A stretch of DNA of 64,000 bases from Roseovarius salincola (GCF_026891095.1 NZ_JAPTNL010000002.1:434001-498000), one strand, 5' to 3'. Positions 18,124 through 27,170 are shown, counted from the stretch's first letter. Notes: generated by a model not told the origin, from the sequence alone. Translations and numbers: made by a program.

Positions 18124-18150
18124 GGGCGCGGCGGTCGATCCGCCGCGCCC
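18124..18150 (+). other. strong 3' hairpin after the binding-protein gene
   Basis: A perfect 11-bp GC stem (GGGCGCGGCGG and CCGCCGCGCCC) closes a five-base loop 18 bases after the stop codon, with no T-run. Such structures typically stabilise binding-protein mRNA and cut read-through to the following ATPase gene. Confidence 0.55.
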
Positions 18151-18199
18151 GGACCCGGCCCCGCGACGGGGCGAACGAGCGAGCGATTTGGAGAGACAC

Positions 18200-19027
18200 A
18201 TGCCCGACGCAGCAGCACGCACCGACGAGATGATTCTCGAGGTCAACAATATCGAGGTGATCTACAACCACGTGATCCTTGTGCTGAAAGGCGTCAGCCT
18301 CAGTGTGCCCAAGGGCGGGATCACCGCGCTTCTGGGCGGCAACGGGGCGGGCAAGACAACCACCCTCAAGGCAATTTCGAACCTGCTCAAATCCGAGCGC
18401 GGCGAGGTCACCAAGGGCTCGATCCATTATCGCGGCAAGCGGGTGCAGGACCTGATGCCCTCGGACCTGGTGAAGAAAGGCGTGATCCAGGTGATGGAGG
18501 GGCGCCATTGCTTCGAGCACCTGACCGTCGAGGAGAACCTTCTGACCGGCGCCTATACGCGCGGCTCCAGCCGGGGCGAGATAGATGCCGACCTGAACAT
18601 GGTCTACGACTATTTCCCCCGACTCAAGGAACGCCGCCGCAGCCAGGCGGGCTATACCTCGGGGGGCGAGCAGCAGATGGTCGCCATCGGGCGCGCCCTG
18701 ATGAGCCGCCCGGAAACGATCCTGCTCGATGAACCCAGCATGGGGCTTGCACCGCAGTTGGTCGAACAGATTTTCAACATCGTGAAATCGCTCAACGAGA
18801 AGGAAGGCTACACCTTCCTTCTGGCCGAGCAGAACACCAATGTCGCGCTGCGCTTCGCGCATTACGGCTACATCCTGGAATCGGGGCGTGTGGTGATGGA
18901 CGGCCCCGCCGACGCGCTGCGCGAGAACCCGGATGTGAAGGAATTCTACCTAGGCATGTCGGACGAGGGGCGCAAGAGTTTTCGCGATGTGCGCAGCTAT
19001 CGCCGCCGCAAGCGCTGGCTGAGCTGA
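18200..19027 (+). CDS. LIV-type ABC transporter ATP-binding protein (LivF-like)
   Basis: This 275-residue second ATPase of the importer has Walker A GGNGAGKTT, signature SGGEQQMVAIGRAL, Walker B LLDEPSMGLAP and the switch-region LLAEQNTNVAL. The ATG at 18200 follows GGAGAG at 4 bases; a TTG at 18188 is in frame but less likely. The tail after about residue 255 (RKSFRDVRSYRRRKRWLS) is strongly basic. It pairs with the LivG-like subunit. Confidence 0.92.
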   Translation: MPDAAARTDEMILEVNNIEVIYNHVILVLKGVSLSVPKGGITALLGGNGAGKTTTLKAISNLLKSERGEVTKGSIHYRGKRVQDLMPSDLVKKGVIQVMEGRHCFEHLTVEENLLTGAYTRGSSRGEIDADLNMVYDYFPRLKERRRSQAGYTSGGEQQMVAIGRALMSRPETILLDEPSMGLAPQLVEQIFNIVKSLNEKEGYTFLLAEQNTNVALRFAHYGYILESGRVVMDGPADALRENPDVKEFYLGMSDEGRKSFRDVRSYRRRKRWLS

Positions 19028-19092
19028 TTTTCGACCCCGTTTCGGGGACATTTGACAGGGGCCGCGCGAGGCGGCTTTCAGAGGGATACGGG

Positions 19093-20313
19093 ATGTCCGA
19101 ATATTTCGACGAACTGGAAACGCGCAGCAGCGATGAACGGCAGGCGGCGATCGCCCGCGCCCTGCCCGAACAGATCGCCCGCGCCAAGGCGCTGCCCGGC
19201 TATGCGGGCCGCCTCGACGATGTGGACAGCGCGGCAATCCGCGCGGTCGCGGACCTGGCGGCATTGCCGGTGCTGCGCAAGTCCGATCTGGGGCGCGCGC
19301 AGGCGGGGGCGGCGCCCTTTGGCGGGCTGACCACGCGCAACGCCGCGCAGTTCGCGCATATCTTCCAGAGCCCCGGCCCGATCTACGAGCCGGGCAGCGA
19401 CAGCCACGACTGGTGGCGCATGGGCCGGTTTCTCCATGCCTGCGGCGTGGGCAGGGGTGATATCGTGCAGAACTGTTTCGGCTATCATCTGACGCCCGCC
19501 GGCATGATCTTCGAGAACGGCGCGCGCGCGGTGGGGGCGGCGGTGCTGCCCGCCGGCACGGGGCAAAGCGAGCTTCAGGCGCGCGCGGCGCATGATATCG
19601 GCGTCACCGCCTATGCGGGCACGCCCGACTTCCTCAAGGTGATCCTTGATAAGGCGGATGACATGGGCCTTGCGCTTTCGATCACGCGCGCCGCCGTGGG
19701 GGGCGGGGCGCTGTTCCCGTCGCTGCGCCAGGAATACGCCGATCGCGGCATCGCCTGCCTGCAATGCTACGCCACCGCGGACCTGGGCAATATCGCCTAT
19801 GAATCCCCGGCCCAGGAGGGGATGATCGTGGATGAGGGCGTGATCGTCGAGATCGTGACCCCCGGCACCGGCAACCCGGTCGCCCCCGGCGAAGTGGGCG
19901 AGGTCGTTGTGACCACGCTCAACCCCGATTATCCGCTGATCCGCTTCGCCACCGGCGATCTGAGCGCCGTGATGGAGGGCATCAGCCCCTGCGGGCGCTC
20001 GAACCTGCGCATCAAGGGCTGGATGGGGCGCGCCGACCAGACCACCAAGATCAAGGGCATGTTCGTGCGCCCCGAACAGGTGGCGGCGCTGGTCGCGGGC
20101 CATGACGGGATCGCCCGCGCCCGCGTCATCGCCAGCCGCGAGGGTGAAATGGACGTGATGACGGTGCAGATCGAAGCGAATGGCGGCGACGCGGACGCCT
20201 TTGCCGGGTCCGTCGCCGACGTGCTGAAGCTGAAAGGCAGGATCGAGATCGTCGCCCCCGGCAGCCTGCCCAATGACGGCAAGGTGATCGAGGACCAGCG
20301 CAGCTACGACTGA
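19093..20313 (+). CDS. phenylacetate-CoA-ligase-like AMP-binding protein with atypical P-loop
   Basis: This 406-residue protein has the PaaK layout, with conserved later motifs: YAGTPDFLKVIL, CYATADLGNIAYE, FATGDLSAVMEG and TTKIKGMFVRPEQV. The glycine-rich ATP loop that normally reads SSGTTGKPT is replaced by FQSPGPIYEPG (about residues 94-104), without the usual Thr, Gly and Lys. It may use nucleotide differently or have another role. It ends the transporter operon, 65 bases after the LivF-like gene. Two CoA-ligase-type proteins with one importer suggest a substrate activated on entry. Confidence 0.8.
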   Translation: MSEYFDELETRSSDERQAAIARALPEQIARAKALPGYAGRLDDVDSAAIRAVADLAALPVLRKSDLGRAQAGAAPFGGLTTRNAAQFAHIFQSPGPIYEPGSDSHDWWRMGRFLHACGVGRGDIVQNCFGYHLTPAGMIFENGARAVGAAVLPAGTGQSELQARAAHDIGVTAYAGTPDFLKVILDKADDMGLALSITRAAVGGGALFPSLRQEYADRGIACLQCYATADLGNIAYESPAQEGMIVDEGVIVEIVTPGTGNPVAPGEVGEVVVTTLNPDYPLIRFATGDLSAVMEGISPCGRSNLRIKGWMGRADQTTKIKGMFVRPEQVAALVAGHDGIARARVIASREGEMDVMTVQIEANGGDADAFAGSVADVLKLKGRIEIVAPGSLPNDGKVIEDQRSYD

Positions 20314-20380
20314 TCGCGGCGTGAACCGGGCGGCCACCCCGGCGCGCGATTGGCGGGCCGGGGTGCTGGTGGCTGGCCGG

Positions 20381-20420
20381 GGATGCCTCCGGCGGGGATA
20401 TTTCAGAACAGAAGAAGCCC
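20381..20420. repeat. dispersed palindromic intergenic element, copy 2 (left module only)
   Basis: Bases 20381-20403 are identical to 8633-8655, and AGAACAGAAGAAG then follows as in copy 1. The returning arm and GC hairpins of copy 1 are missing. It lies between the convergent 3' ends of the PaaK-like gene and deoD. Confidence 0.6.
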
Positions 20421-20423
20421 CGG

Positions 20424-21131
20424 TCAGTCCGGAAAGGCGGCGGCGAGGGCGATTTCGACCATGTCGGCAAAGCCGGTTTCGCGCGCGTTGCTGTCGAGTG
20501 CCTCGCCGGTTTGCAGATGGTCGCTGACCGTCAGGACGGAGAGGGCGCGCGCGCCGTGGCGGGCGGCGAGGGTGTAGAGCTAGGCGGTTTCCATCTCGAC
20601 CGCCAGCGTGCCGTGGCGGGTCATCTCTTCGTTGAGGTCGGGGCGTTCGTCATAGAAGGTATCGCTGGAATAGATGCCGCCCACATGCGGGGCGATACCG
20701 CGCGCATCGGCGGCGCGGGCGGCGGCGGAAAGCAGGCCCCAATCGGCGCAGGGCGCGAAATTCAGATCGCGCATGATCGTTGAGGAGGGCGTCGAGACCG
20801 CGCTGGCCGTCATGGCGAGGACCACGTCGCGCAGTTTCACATGCGGCTGCATCCCGCCGCAGGAGCCGATACGGATCAGGGTGGTGACGCCGAAATCGCG
20901 GATCAGCTCATTGGCGTAGATCGACAGGCTGGCCATGCCCATGCCGCTGCCGTGGATGGTCACGCGCTGGCCGCGCCATGTGCCGGTATAGCCAAGCATC
21001 CCGCGGGTTTCGTTGATGCAGCGCGGCGCGTCGAGGAACTGCCCGGCGGCCCACCTGGCGCGCAGGGGATCGCCCGGCATCAGCACGGTGTCGGCGATAT
21101 CGCCCGGCTGGGCCGAGATATGGATGGTCAT
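20424..21131 (-). pseudogene. deoD: purine nucleoside phosphorylase, interrupted by an in-frame amber codon
   Basis: The frame starts [20 protein letters not shown] and reads as a DeoD-type phosphorylase through VEMET-Ala183. Codon 184 is TAG (20582-20580). The same frame then continues as [20 protein letters not shown] and ends at TGA (20426-20424). Without the amber it would be 235 residues, the usual DeoD length. One C-to-T change from CAG (Gln) would explain it. Nothing else is disrupted, so it is a very recent pseudogene, a sequencing error or a suppressed stop. The truncated 183-residue product would lack the C-terminal part with the catalytic SDH motif. It lies 12 bases after the acetyltransferase gene. 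Confidence 0.88.
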
Positions 21132-21143
21132 GGGGCGCGGCCC

Positions 21144-21584
21144 TCAGCGTTGATACTTGATGAAGGGGGTGAGGGTGGCGATCCGGTCATAGAGCCGGCG
21201 CGCCTCGGCGTTGAAATCCTGTGTCAGCCAATAGACCGAGGGCGTGCCATTGGCGTCGGCGGCGGCATAGACCGCCTCGATCAGCGCGCGGCCCACGCCC
21301 TTGCCGCGCATGTCCGGCGCGGCATAGAGATCCTGAAGATAGCAGACATCCTCGATCCGCCAGTTATGCGGGTGATAGATGTAATGCACGAGCCCGACCG
21401 CGCGCGTGCCATCGACTGCGAGCAGGCCGTTCTGATTGCTGCGCGCGGGGTCCACAAGGCGCTGGAACGTGGTGTCATAGACCTGATCCGGGACGGCGGT
21501 TTCGTAGAAGTCCAGATAGGCGGTCCAAAGCGCGCGCCAGTCTTCCTTGTCGTCCGGTTCGATGGGGCGGATGGTGATGCTCAT
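21144..21584 (-). CDS. GNAT family N-acetyltransferase
   Basis: This 146-residue acetyltransferase has the acetyl-CoA loop MRGKGVGRALIEAV and a typical start (MSITIRPIEPDDKEDWRALW). The ATG at 21584 follows GGAGG at 4 bases; the longer open frame upstream is not needed. The substrate is unknown. It is the first gene of a two-gene transcript with deoD. Confidence 0.88.
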   Translation of the reverse strand: MSITIRPIEPDDKEDWRALWTAYLDFYETAVPDQVYDTTFQRLVDPARSNQNGLLAVDGTRAVGLVHYIYHPHNWRIEDVCYLQDLYAAPDMRGKGVGRALIEAVYAAADANGTPSVYWLTQDFNAEARRLYDRIATLTPFIKYQR

Positions 21585-21777
21585 GGGGCCTCCTTGACGC
21601 TTGCGGCCAGTCTGGACCGAAATGGCGGCCAAGCGCCAGAGGGTTGTCGCGCCCTTGGCGCGGCGCGTTCCGGCATTTTTCCGCCGACCCGATTGCACGC
21701 GGGTGCGCCTTGCCCCATGTGCTCTTGGTGGCCCGGGCGCAGGATCCGGGTGAAATGCACTGAAACGGAGATTCCGA

Positions 21778-22185
21778 TTGACCTTTAAAACCATGATTGC
21801 CCCCGTCATGACCGCGGCACTGGCGCTGGCCGCACCTCTGGCCACACCTCTGGCCGCGCAAGAGAGCGATGCACCGGCGCAGACCGAGGCGCCGCAGGTT
21901 TCTGCCGACTCGCTGAGCGAAGAGCAGATCGACGCCTTCGTCGAAGCCCTGGTCGCGATCGAGGCGGTGCGGGCGGACTACCTGCCGCGCATCCAGGAGC
22001 AGGAAAGCGAAGCGGAACAGAAAGCCGTGATCGAAGAGGCCAATACCGCCGCCATCGCGGCTGTTTCGGATGTCGATAACATGACGCCCGAGGAATATAT
22101 GGCGATCGGCAAGGTCGCGCAGCAGGACGAAGAGCTGAACGCGCGGATCCTCGCCAAGCTGGAAGACGCCCAGGGCGAACAGTGA
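21778..22185 (+). CDS. exported DUF4168-like protein
   Basis: This 135-residue protein has a signal peptide (TMIAPVMTAALALAAPLATP, then LAAQES). An acidic helical domain rich in Glu, Gln and Ala follows and resembles DUF4168, whose function is unknown. A periplasmic location is inferred. It starts with TTG at 21778, with ACGGAG about 8 bases upstream; the ATG at 21793 is an alternative. A terminator follows at 22212. Confidence 0.7.
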   Translation: MTFKTMIAPVMTAALALAAPLATPLAAQESDAPAQTEAPQVSADSLSEEQIDAFVEALVAIEAVRADYLPRIQEQESEAEQKAVIEEANTAAIAAVSDVDNMTPEEYMAIGKVAQQDEELNARILAKLEDAQGEQ

Positions 22186-22211
22186 TCCGAAACCGATGAA
22201 ACCGCTGCTCG

Positions 22212-22240
22212 GGGCCCGTCTGTTGCAGGCGGGCCCTTTT
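22212..22240 (+). terminator. rho-independent terminator after the DUF4168-like gene
   Basis: GGGCCCG (22212-22218) pairs with CGGGCCC (22230-22236), and TTTT follows at once. It separates this gene from the converging ecm gene. Confidence 0.8.
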
Positions 22241-22241
22241 G

Positions 22242-24236
22242 CTATTCGGCGGCAACGGCCTTGGGATCGGCGAGCGCGACGATATCCGTCATGATCGTGT
22301 TGAGCTCGAAATCCTTGGGCGTGTAGACGCGCGCGACACCCATGTCGCGCAGGCGCCTGGCGTCGTCTTCGGGGATGATGCCGCCGACGATGACCGGCAC
22401 CGCGCCAAGCCCGGCGGCGCGCATCCGCTCCATCAGGTCCTCGACCAGCGGGATATGGCTGCCCGACAGGATCGAAAGGCCCACCACATGCGCCTCATCC
22501 TCGAGCGCGGCGGCGACGATTTCCGCGGGCGTCAGGCGGATACCCTCATAGCTGATATCCATCCCGCAGTCGCGCGCCCTGAAGGCGATCTGCTCGGCGC
22601 CATTGGAATGGCCATCCAGCCCCGGCTTGCCCACCAGGAACTTTAGGCGCCGGCCCAGCTTGTCGCTGACCGCGTTCACCGCGTCGCGGATATCGTCCAG
22701 CCCTTCGGTCTTGTTCGACGGGCTGCCCGAAACGCCGGTGGGGCCGCGGTATTCACCATGCACGGCACGCATCTCGGCGGCCCATTCGCCGGTGGTGACC
22801 CCGGCGCGCGCGGCGGTGATCGAGGCGGGCATGATGTTGCGCCCCTCGCTCGCGGCAGCGCGCAGATCCGCCAGCGCCGCCTTGACGGCGGCGTCATCGC
22901 GCTGCGCGCGCCAATCGTTCAGGCGGCCGATCTGTTCGGCCTCGACGGCGTGATCCACCACCATGATGCCGCCATCCTCGCCCATCAGGGGGCTGGGCTC
23001 GCCTTCGGTCCATTTGTTCACGCCCACGACGATCGTCTCGTTGCGCTCGATCCGGTTGAGGCGCTCGGCATTGCTGTCGACCAGGCGGGACTTCATGTAT
23101 TCGATCGCCTCGACCGCGCCGCCCATGCTGTCGATATTGGCCAGCTCGTGGCGCGCGCCGTCCTTCAGCGCCTCGACCCGCGCATCGACCGCCGGGTTGT
23201 GATCGAAAAGGTCGTCATATTCCAGAAGGTCGGTTTCATAGGCCAGGATCTGCTGCATGCGCATCGACCATTGCTGGTCCCAGGGGCGGGGCAGGCCAAG
23301 CGCCTCGTTCCAGGCGGGCAGCTGGACCGCCCGCGCACGGGCCTTTTTCGACAGGGTCACCGCCAGCATCTCGATCAGGATGCGGTAGACGTTGTTTTCG
23401 GGCTGCTGTTCGGTAAGCCCCAGCGAATTCACCTGCACGCCATAGCGAAAGCGGCGATACTTGGGATCCTCGACGCCGTAACGCTCGCGGCAGATCTCGT
23501 CCCAAAGATCGACGAAGGCGCGCATCTTGCACATCTCGGTGACAAAGCGGATGCCCGCATTCACGAAAAAGCTGATGCGCCCGACAAGGCGGGGGAAATC
23601 CTCGGGCGGGACGCGCGGCTTCAGCTCGTCCAGGACGGCGGTGGCGGTGGCAAGGGCAAAGGCCAGCTCCTGTTCGGGCGTCGCGCCGGCCTCTTGCAGG
23701 TGATAGGAACAGACGTTCATCGGGTTCCATTTGGGGATGTTGGTATAGCAATATTCGGCCACGTCGCCGATCAGCTTGAGGCTGGGGGCGGGCGGGCAGA
23801 TATAGGTGCCCCGGCTCAGGTATTCCTTGATCAGGTCGTTTTGCACCGTGCCCTGAAGCTGGCTGATATCGGCGCCCTGTTCCTCGGCGACGGCGATGTA
23901 AAGCGCCAGCAGCCAGGGGGCCGTGGCGTTGATCGTCATCGAGGTGTTCATCTGCTCCAGCGGGATCTGGTCGAACAGGTGGCGCATGTCGCCCAGATGG
24001 CAGACCGGCACGCCGACCTTGCCCACCTCGCCCTTGGCCAGCACGTGATCGCTGTCATAGCCGGTCTGGGTCGGCAGGTCGAACGCCACGCTCAGCCCGG
24101 TCTGACCGCGCGCCAGGTTCGAGCGGTAAAGCGCGTTCGAGGCCTGGGCGGTGGAATGGCCCGCATAGGTGCGGATCAGCCAGGGGCGATCGGCGCTGCG
24201 GGCGGGCGTGGTCGGGTCATTCTGCGTCTGCGACAT
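22242..24236 (-). CDS. ecm: ethylmalonyl-CoA mutase
   Basis: This 664-residue coenzyme-B12 mutase has an N-terminal TIM-barrel domain (RPWLIRTYAGHSTAQASNAL; GLSVAFDLPTQTGYDSDH). The C-terminal B12-binding domain carries the DGHSNG loop and GLSILSGSH. Residues such as DLPTQTGYDSDH and the overall length match MeaA/Ecm rather than classical methylmalonyl-CoA mutase. It converts (2R)-ethylmalonyl-CoA to methylsuccinyl-CoA in the ethylmalonyl-CoA pathway. The ATG at 24236 gives the family start MSQTQND. It lies near ccr, as in Rhodobacter relatives. Confidence 0.93.
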   Translation of the reverse strand: MSQTQNDPTTPARSADRPWLIRTYAGHSTAQASNALYRSNLARGQTGLSVAFDLPTQTGYDSDHVLAKGEVGKVGVPVCHLGDMRHLFDQIPLEQMNTSMTINATAPWLLALYIAVAEEQGADISQLQGTVQNDLIKEYLSRGTYICPPAPSLKLIGDVAEYCYTNIPKWNPMNVCSYHLQEAGATPEQELAFALATATAVLDELKPRVPPEDFPRLVGRISFFVNAGIRFVTEMCKMRAFVDLWDEICRERYGVEDPKYRRFRYGVQVNSLGLTEQQPENNVYRILIEMLAVTLSKKARARAVQLPAWNEALGLPRPWDQQWSMRMQQILAYETDLLEYDDLFDHNPAVDARVEALKDGARHELANIDSMGGAVEAIEYMKSRLVDSNAERLNRIERNETIVVGVNKWTEGEPSPLMGEDGGIMVVDHAVEAEQIGRLNDWRAQRDDAAVKAALADLRAAASEGRNIMPASITAARAGVTTGEWAAEMRAVHGEYRGPTGVSGSPSNKTEGLDDIRDAVNAVSDKLGRRLKFLVGKPGLDGHSNGAEQIAFRARDCGMDISYEGIRLTPAEIVAAALEDEAHVVGLSILSGSHIPLVEDLMERMRAAGLGAVPVIVGGIIPEDDARRLRDMGVARVYTPKDFELNTIMTDIVALADPKAVAAE

Positions 24237-24284
24237 GGGCGGACCTCGTGAATCAGGATGCGCAATTTTGTTACGTCCCGGCAT

Positions 24285-24313
24285 TTTTATCTGGAATAAT
24301 GTGGCGCTGTCAA
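24285..24313 (-). promoter_or_regulatory. candidate sigma-70 promoter of ecm
   Basis: On the minus strand a perfect -35 TTGACA (24313-24308) is followed after 17 bases by ATAAAA (24290-24285). This would give a leader of about 40 bases before the ecm start. Confidence 0.5.
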
Positions 24314-24373
24314 TTCGCTGCGTCGCGGCATGAGGGCATTTACCGTACCGTCAAACCCTGTATTGCTTGGACG

Positions 24374-25741
24374 ATGGGTAAGATGATCGAAATGCCGCTT
24401 TGGGTACTGCTGCTGTTGATCGCCTTTGCGGCGGTGACCTTTGCGTCGCATTTCCTGTTTCCCTCGGTGCGCTGGTTCTTTCGCCGCCGGATGGAGCGCG
24501 TCGTCGCCAAGCTCAACCAGCGGCTCGAGCGCCCGATCCAGCCGTTCAAGCTGGCGCGGCGTTACGACATGATCCAGCGGCTGATCTATGATCCCGAGGT
24601 CAGCCGCGCCATAGCCGACCATGCCAGCGCCGAAGGCATCCCCGAAAATGTCGCCTTCGAGAAAGCCAGGCGCTATGCGCGCGAGATCGTACCGGGTTTC
24701 TCGGCGACCGCCTATTTCGGCTTCGCGATCCGTGCGGCGAAATGGTTGTCGCGCGCGCTTTACCAGGTGCGGCTGGGGCATTTCGACGAGGCCGCACTGG
24801 CCAATGTGGACCGCGACGCGACCATCGTCTTCGTGATGAACCACCGCTCGAACATGGATTACGTGTTGGTGACATGGCTTGCCGCCGAACGCTCGGCGCT
24901 CAGCTATGCGGTGGGGGAATGGGCGCGGGTCTGGCCGTTGTCGCGGCTGATCAAGGCGATGGGCGCCTATTTCATCCGCCGCAAATCGCGCAACGATCTC
25001 TATCGCCGGGTGCTGGCGCGCTACGTGCGCATGGCGACGGATGCGGGCGTGACGCAGGCCGTGTTCCCCGAAGGCGGGCTGAGCCTTGACGGGGGGCTGA
25101 CGCTGCCCAAGCTGGGAATCCTGAAATACATCGTCGAAGGTCGGGCGCGCGATGCGCGCGATGTGGTCTTCGTGCCGGTGGCGATCAATTACGACCGTGT
25201 TTTCGAGGACCGCATCCTTGTCGCCGCCGATCAGCGCGGCGAGCGCCGTTTTCGCGCCCGTATCAGCGTGGTGGGGCGCTTCATCCTGCATCAGTGTTGG
25301 CTCTGGCTGACGCGGCGCTATCATCGCCACGGCTACGCCGCCGTCAGTTTCGGCGCGCCCCTGTCGCTGACCGGTTTTCAGCAGGACCACCCCGGTGCCC
25401 CGGTCGAGGCTCTGGGCCAGCAACTGATAAAGCGCATCGGCGAAGAGGTGCCGGTGGTGCCGGTGCCGCTGGTGGCGCGGGCGCTCCTGTCGGGTGGTGC
25501 GATGTCGCGCGACGACCTCGAAAAGGCGGTGGCTCAGATGGTCGCGCAGCTGCCGCGCGCCGATATCTGCCTGCCGCGCGCCGACATGGCCGATGCGGTC
25601 GACTCCGGCTTGCGCAGCCTGTTGGGCCGCGGGCTGGTCAGCGACAGCGGCGGAATGATCGCGCCGGTGGCTGAACATGAGGCGATTCTGGCCTTTTATG
25701 CCCGCTCGATTGCGCATCTTTTCTGCGCGCGCAGCGTGTAG
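24374..25741 (+). CDS. PlsB-like glycerol-3-phosphate / lysophospholipid acyltransferase
   Basis: This 455-residue protein starts with a hydrophobic helix (MPLWVLLLLIAFAAVTFASH). It carries the acyltransferase motif NHRSNMDYV (HX4D) and the phosphate-binding block FPEGGLSLDG. It probably transfers acyl chains to glycerol-3-phosphate or a lysolipid at the inner membrane. Three in-frame ATGs (24374, 24383, 24392) could start it, none with a strong ribosome site. It lies between ecm and ccr, a neighbour pair usually devoted to acetyl-CoA assimilation. Confidence 0.8.
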   Translation: MGKMIEMPLWVLLLLIAFAAVTFASHFLFPSVRWFFRRRMERVVAKLNQRLERPIQPFKLARRYDMIQRLIYDPEVSRAIADHASAEGIPENVAFEKARRYAREIVPGFSATAYFGFAIRAAKWLSRALYQVRLGHFDEAALANVDRDATIVFVMNHRSNMDYVLVTWLAAERSALSYAVGEWARVWPLSRLIKAMGAYFIRRKSRNDLYRRVLARYVRMATDAGVTQAVFPEGGLSLDGGLTLPKLGILKYIVEGRARDARDVVFVPVAINYDRVFEDRILVAADQRGERRFRARISVVGRFILHQCWLWLTRRYHRHGYAAVSFGAPLSLTGFQQDHPGAPVEALGQQLIKRIGEEVPVVPVPLVARALLSGGAMSRDDLEKAVAQMVAQLPRADICLPRADMADAVDSGLRSLLGRGLVSDSGGMIAPVAEHEAILAFYARSIAHLFCARSV

Positions 25742-25883
25742 ACGCGGAATTTCTGCACCTGCGGGGTCATAAAATTACAAAAAACATCACCTTGGGATTG
25801 CATTGTTGCGTGATGGATTATATCCCCATGGTCGGCACCGTGATTCTGCATCGCGGCAATATGGATCGACAAGGAGGCTGGGA

Positions 25884-27170
25884 ATGGCTCTGGATACCGA
25901 AACGGGCATCGCGCCCTACGACGCGCCGGAAAAGGATCTCTACGAGATCGGTGAAATGCCCCCGTTGGGCTATGTCCCCCGGCAGATGTATGCTTGGGCC
26001 ATCCGCCGCGAGCGTCACGGCACCCCCGACAAGTCCTTTCAGGTCGAAGTGGTCGATACCCCGACCCCGGACAGCCACGAGGTGCTTGTCCTGGTGATGG
26101 CCGCGGGCGTCAACTATAACGGCATCTGGGCGGGTCTTGGCCAGCCGATCAGCCCCTTTGACAGCCACGGTGCCGATTATCATATCGCCGGCTCGGATGC
26201 TGCGGGCATCGTCTGGGCCGTGGGCGACAAGGTCAAAAGCTGGAAGGTCGGCGACGAGGTCGTCGTGCATTGCAACCAGGACGATGGCGACGACGAGGAA
26301 TGCAATGGCGGCGACCCGATGTATTCGCCCAGCCAGCGCATCTGGGGCTATGAAACGCCCGACGGGTCCTTCGCTCAGTTCACCAACGTTCAGGCTCAGC
26401 AGCTTCTGCCGCGCCCGCGTCACCTGACATGGGAGGAAAGCGCCTGTTACACGCTGACGCTGGCCACCGCCTACCGGATGCTGTTCGGCCATCACCCGCA
26501 TGAACTCAAGCCCGGCCAGAACGTGCTGGTCTGGGGTGCCTCGGGCGGGCTCGGGTCCTTCGCGATCCAGCTGATCAATGCGGCGGGCGGCAACGCGATC
26601 GGCGTGATCTCGGAAGAGGACAAACGCCAGTTCGTCATGGATCTCGGCGCCAAGGGCGTCATCAACCGCAAGGATTTCAGCTGCTGGGGCCAGCTGCCCA
26701 CGGTGAACACCCCCGAATATGCCGAATGGTTCAAGGAAGTGCGCAAGTTCGGCAAGGCAATCTGGGACATCACCGGCAAGGGCAACAATGTCGATATCGT
26801 CTTCGAACATCCCGGCGAGGCGACCTTCCCGGTCTCGACCTTCGTGTGCAAGAAGGGCGGCATGGTCGTGATCTGCGCGGGCACCACCGGCTTCAACTGC
26901 ACCTTCGACGTGCGCTACATGTGGATGCACCAGAAGCGCCTGCAAGGCAGCCATTTCGCCCATCTCAAACAGGCTGCCTCCGCCAACCGCCTGATGGTCG
27001 AGCGCCGTATCGACCCCTGCATGTCCGAGGTCTTCCCTTGGGAACAGATCCCCGACGCGCATACGAAAATGCTCAACAACCAGCACAAGCCGGGCAACAT
27101 GGCCGTGCTGGTCCAGTCCCCGAAAACCGGCCTTCGCACCGTCGAGGACGTGCTGGAAGCCGGCAAGTAA
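25884..27170 (+). CDS. ccr: crotonyl-CoA carboxylase/reductase
   Basis: This 428-residue enzyme has the zinc-free MDR fold with motifs typical of Ccr: SGGLGSFAIQLINAAGGNAI (nucleotide binding), FEHPGEATFPVSTFVCKKGG and the N-terminal DLYEIGEMPPLGYVPRQMYA. It reductively carboxylates crotonyl-CoA to (2S)-ethylmalonyl-CoA with NADPH, the signature step of the ethylmalonyl-CoA pathway. The ATG at 25884 has AAGGAGG at 6 bases. A terminator follows at 27200. Confidence 0.95.
   Translation: MALDTETGIAPYDAPEKDLYEIGEMPPLGYVPRQMYAWAIRRERHGTPDKSFQVEVVDTPTPDSHEVLVLVMAAGVNYNGIWAGLGQPISPFDSHGADYHIAGSDAAGIVWAVGDKVKSWKVGDEVVVHCNQDDGDDEECNGGDPMYSPSQRIWGYETPDGSFAQFTNVQAQQLLPRPRHLTWEESACYTLTLATAYRMLFGHHPHELKPGQNVLVWGASGGLGSFAIQLINAAGGNAIGVISEEDKRQFVMDLGAKGVINRKDFSCWGQLPTVNTPEYAEWFKEVRKFGKAIWDITGKGNNVDIVFEHPGEATFPVSTFVCKKGGMVVICAGTTGFNCTFDVRYMWMHQKRLQGSHFAHLKQAASANRLMVERRIDPCMSEVFPWEQIPDAHTKMLNNQHKPGNMAVLVQSPKTGLRTVEDVLEAGK

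Noticed and set aside
15509..18862. Minus-strand frame of over 1100 codons across the permease, binding-protein and ATPase genes
   Set aside because: It overlaps four convincing + strand genes and has no ribosome site or recognisable domain.
25742..25883. Promoter or RamB/CcrR-type operator upstream of ccr
   Set aside because: TATATC and several TTGC-containing words are present, but no -35 at good spacing and no clear palindrome was found.
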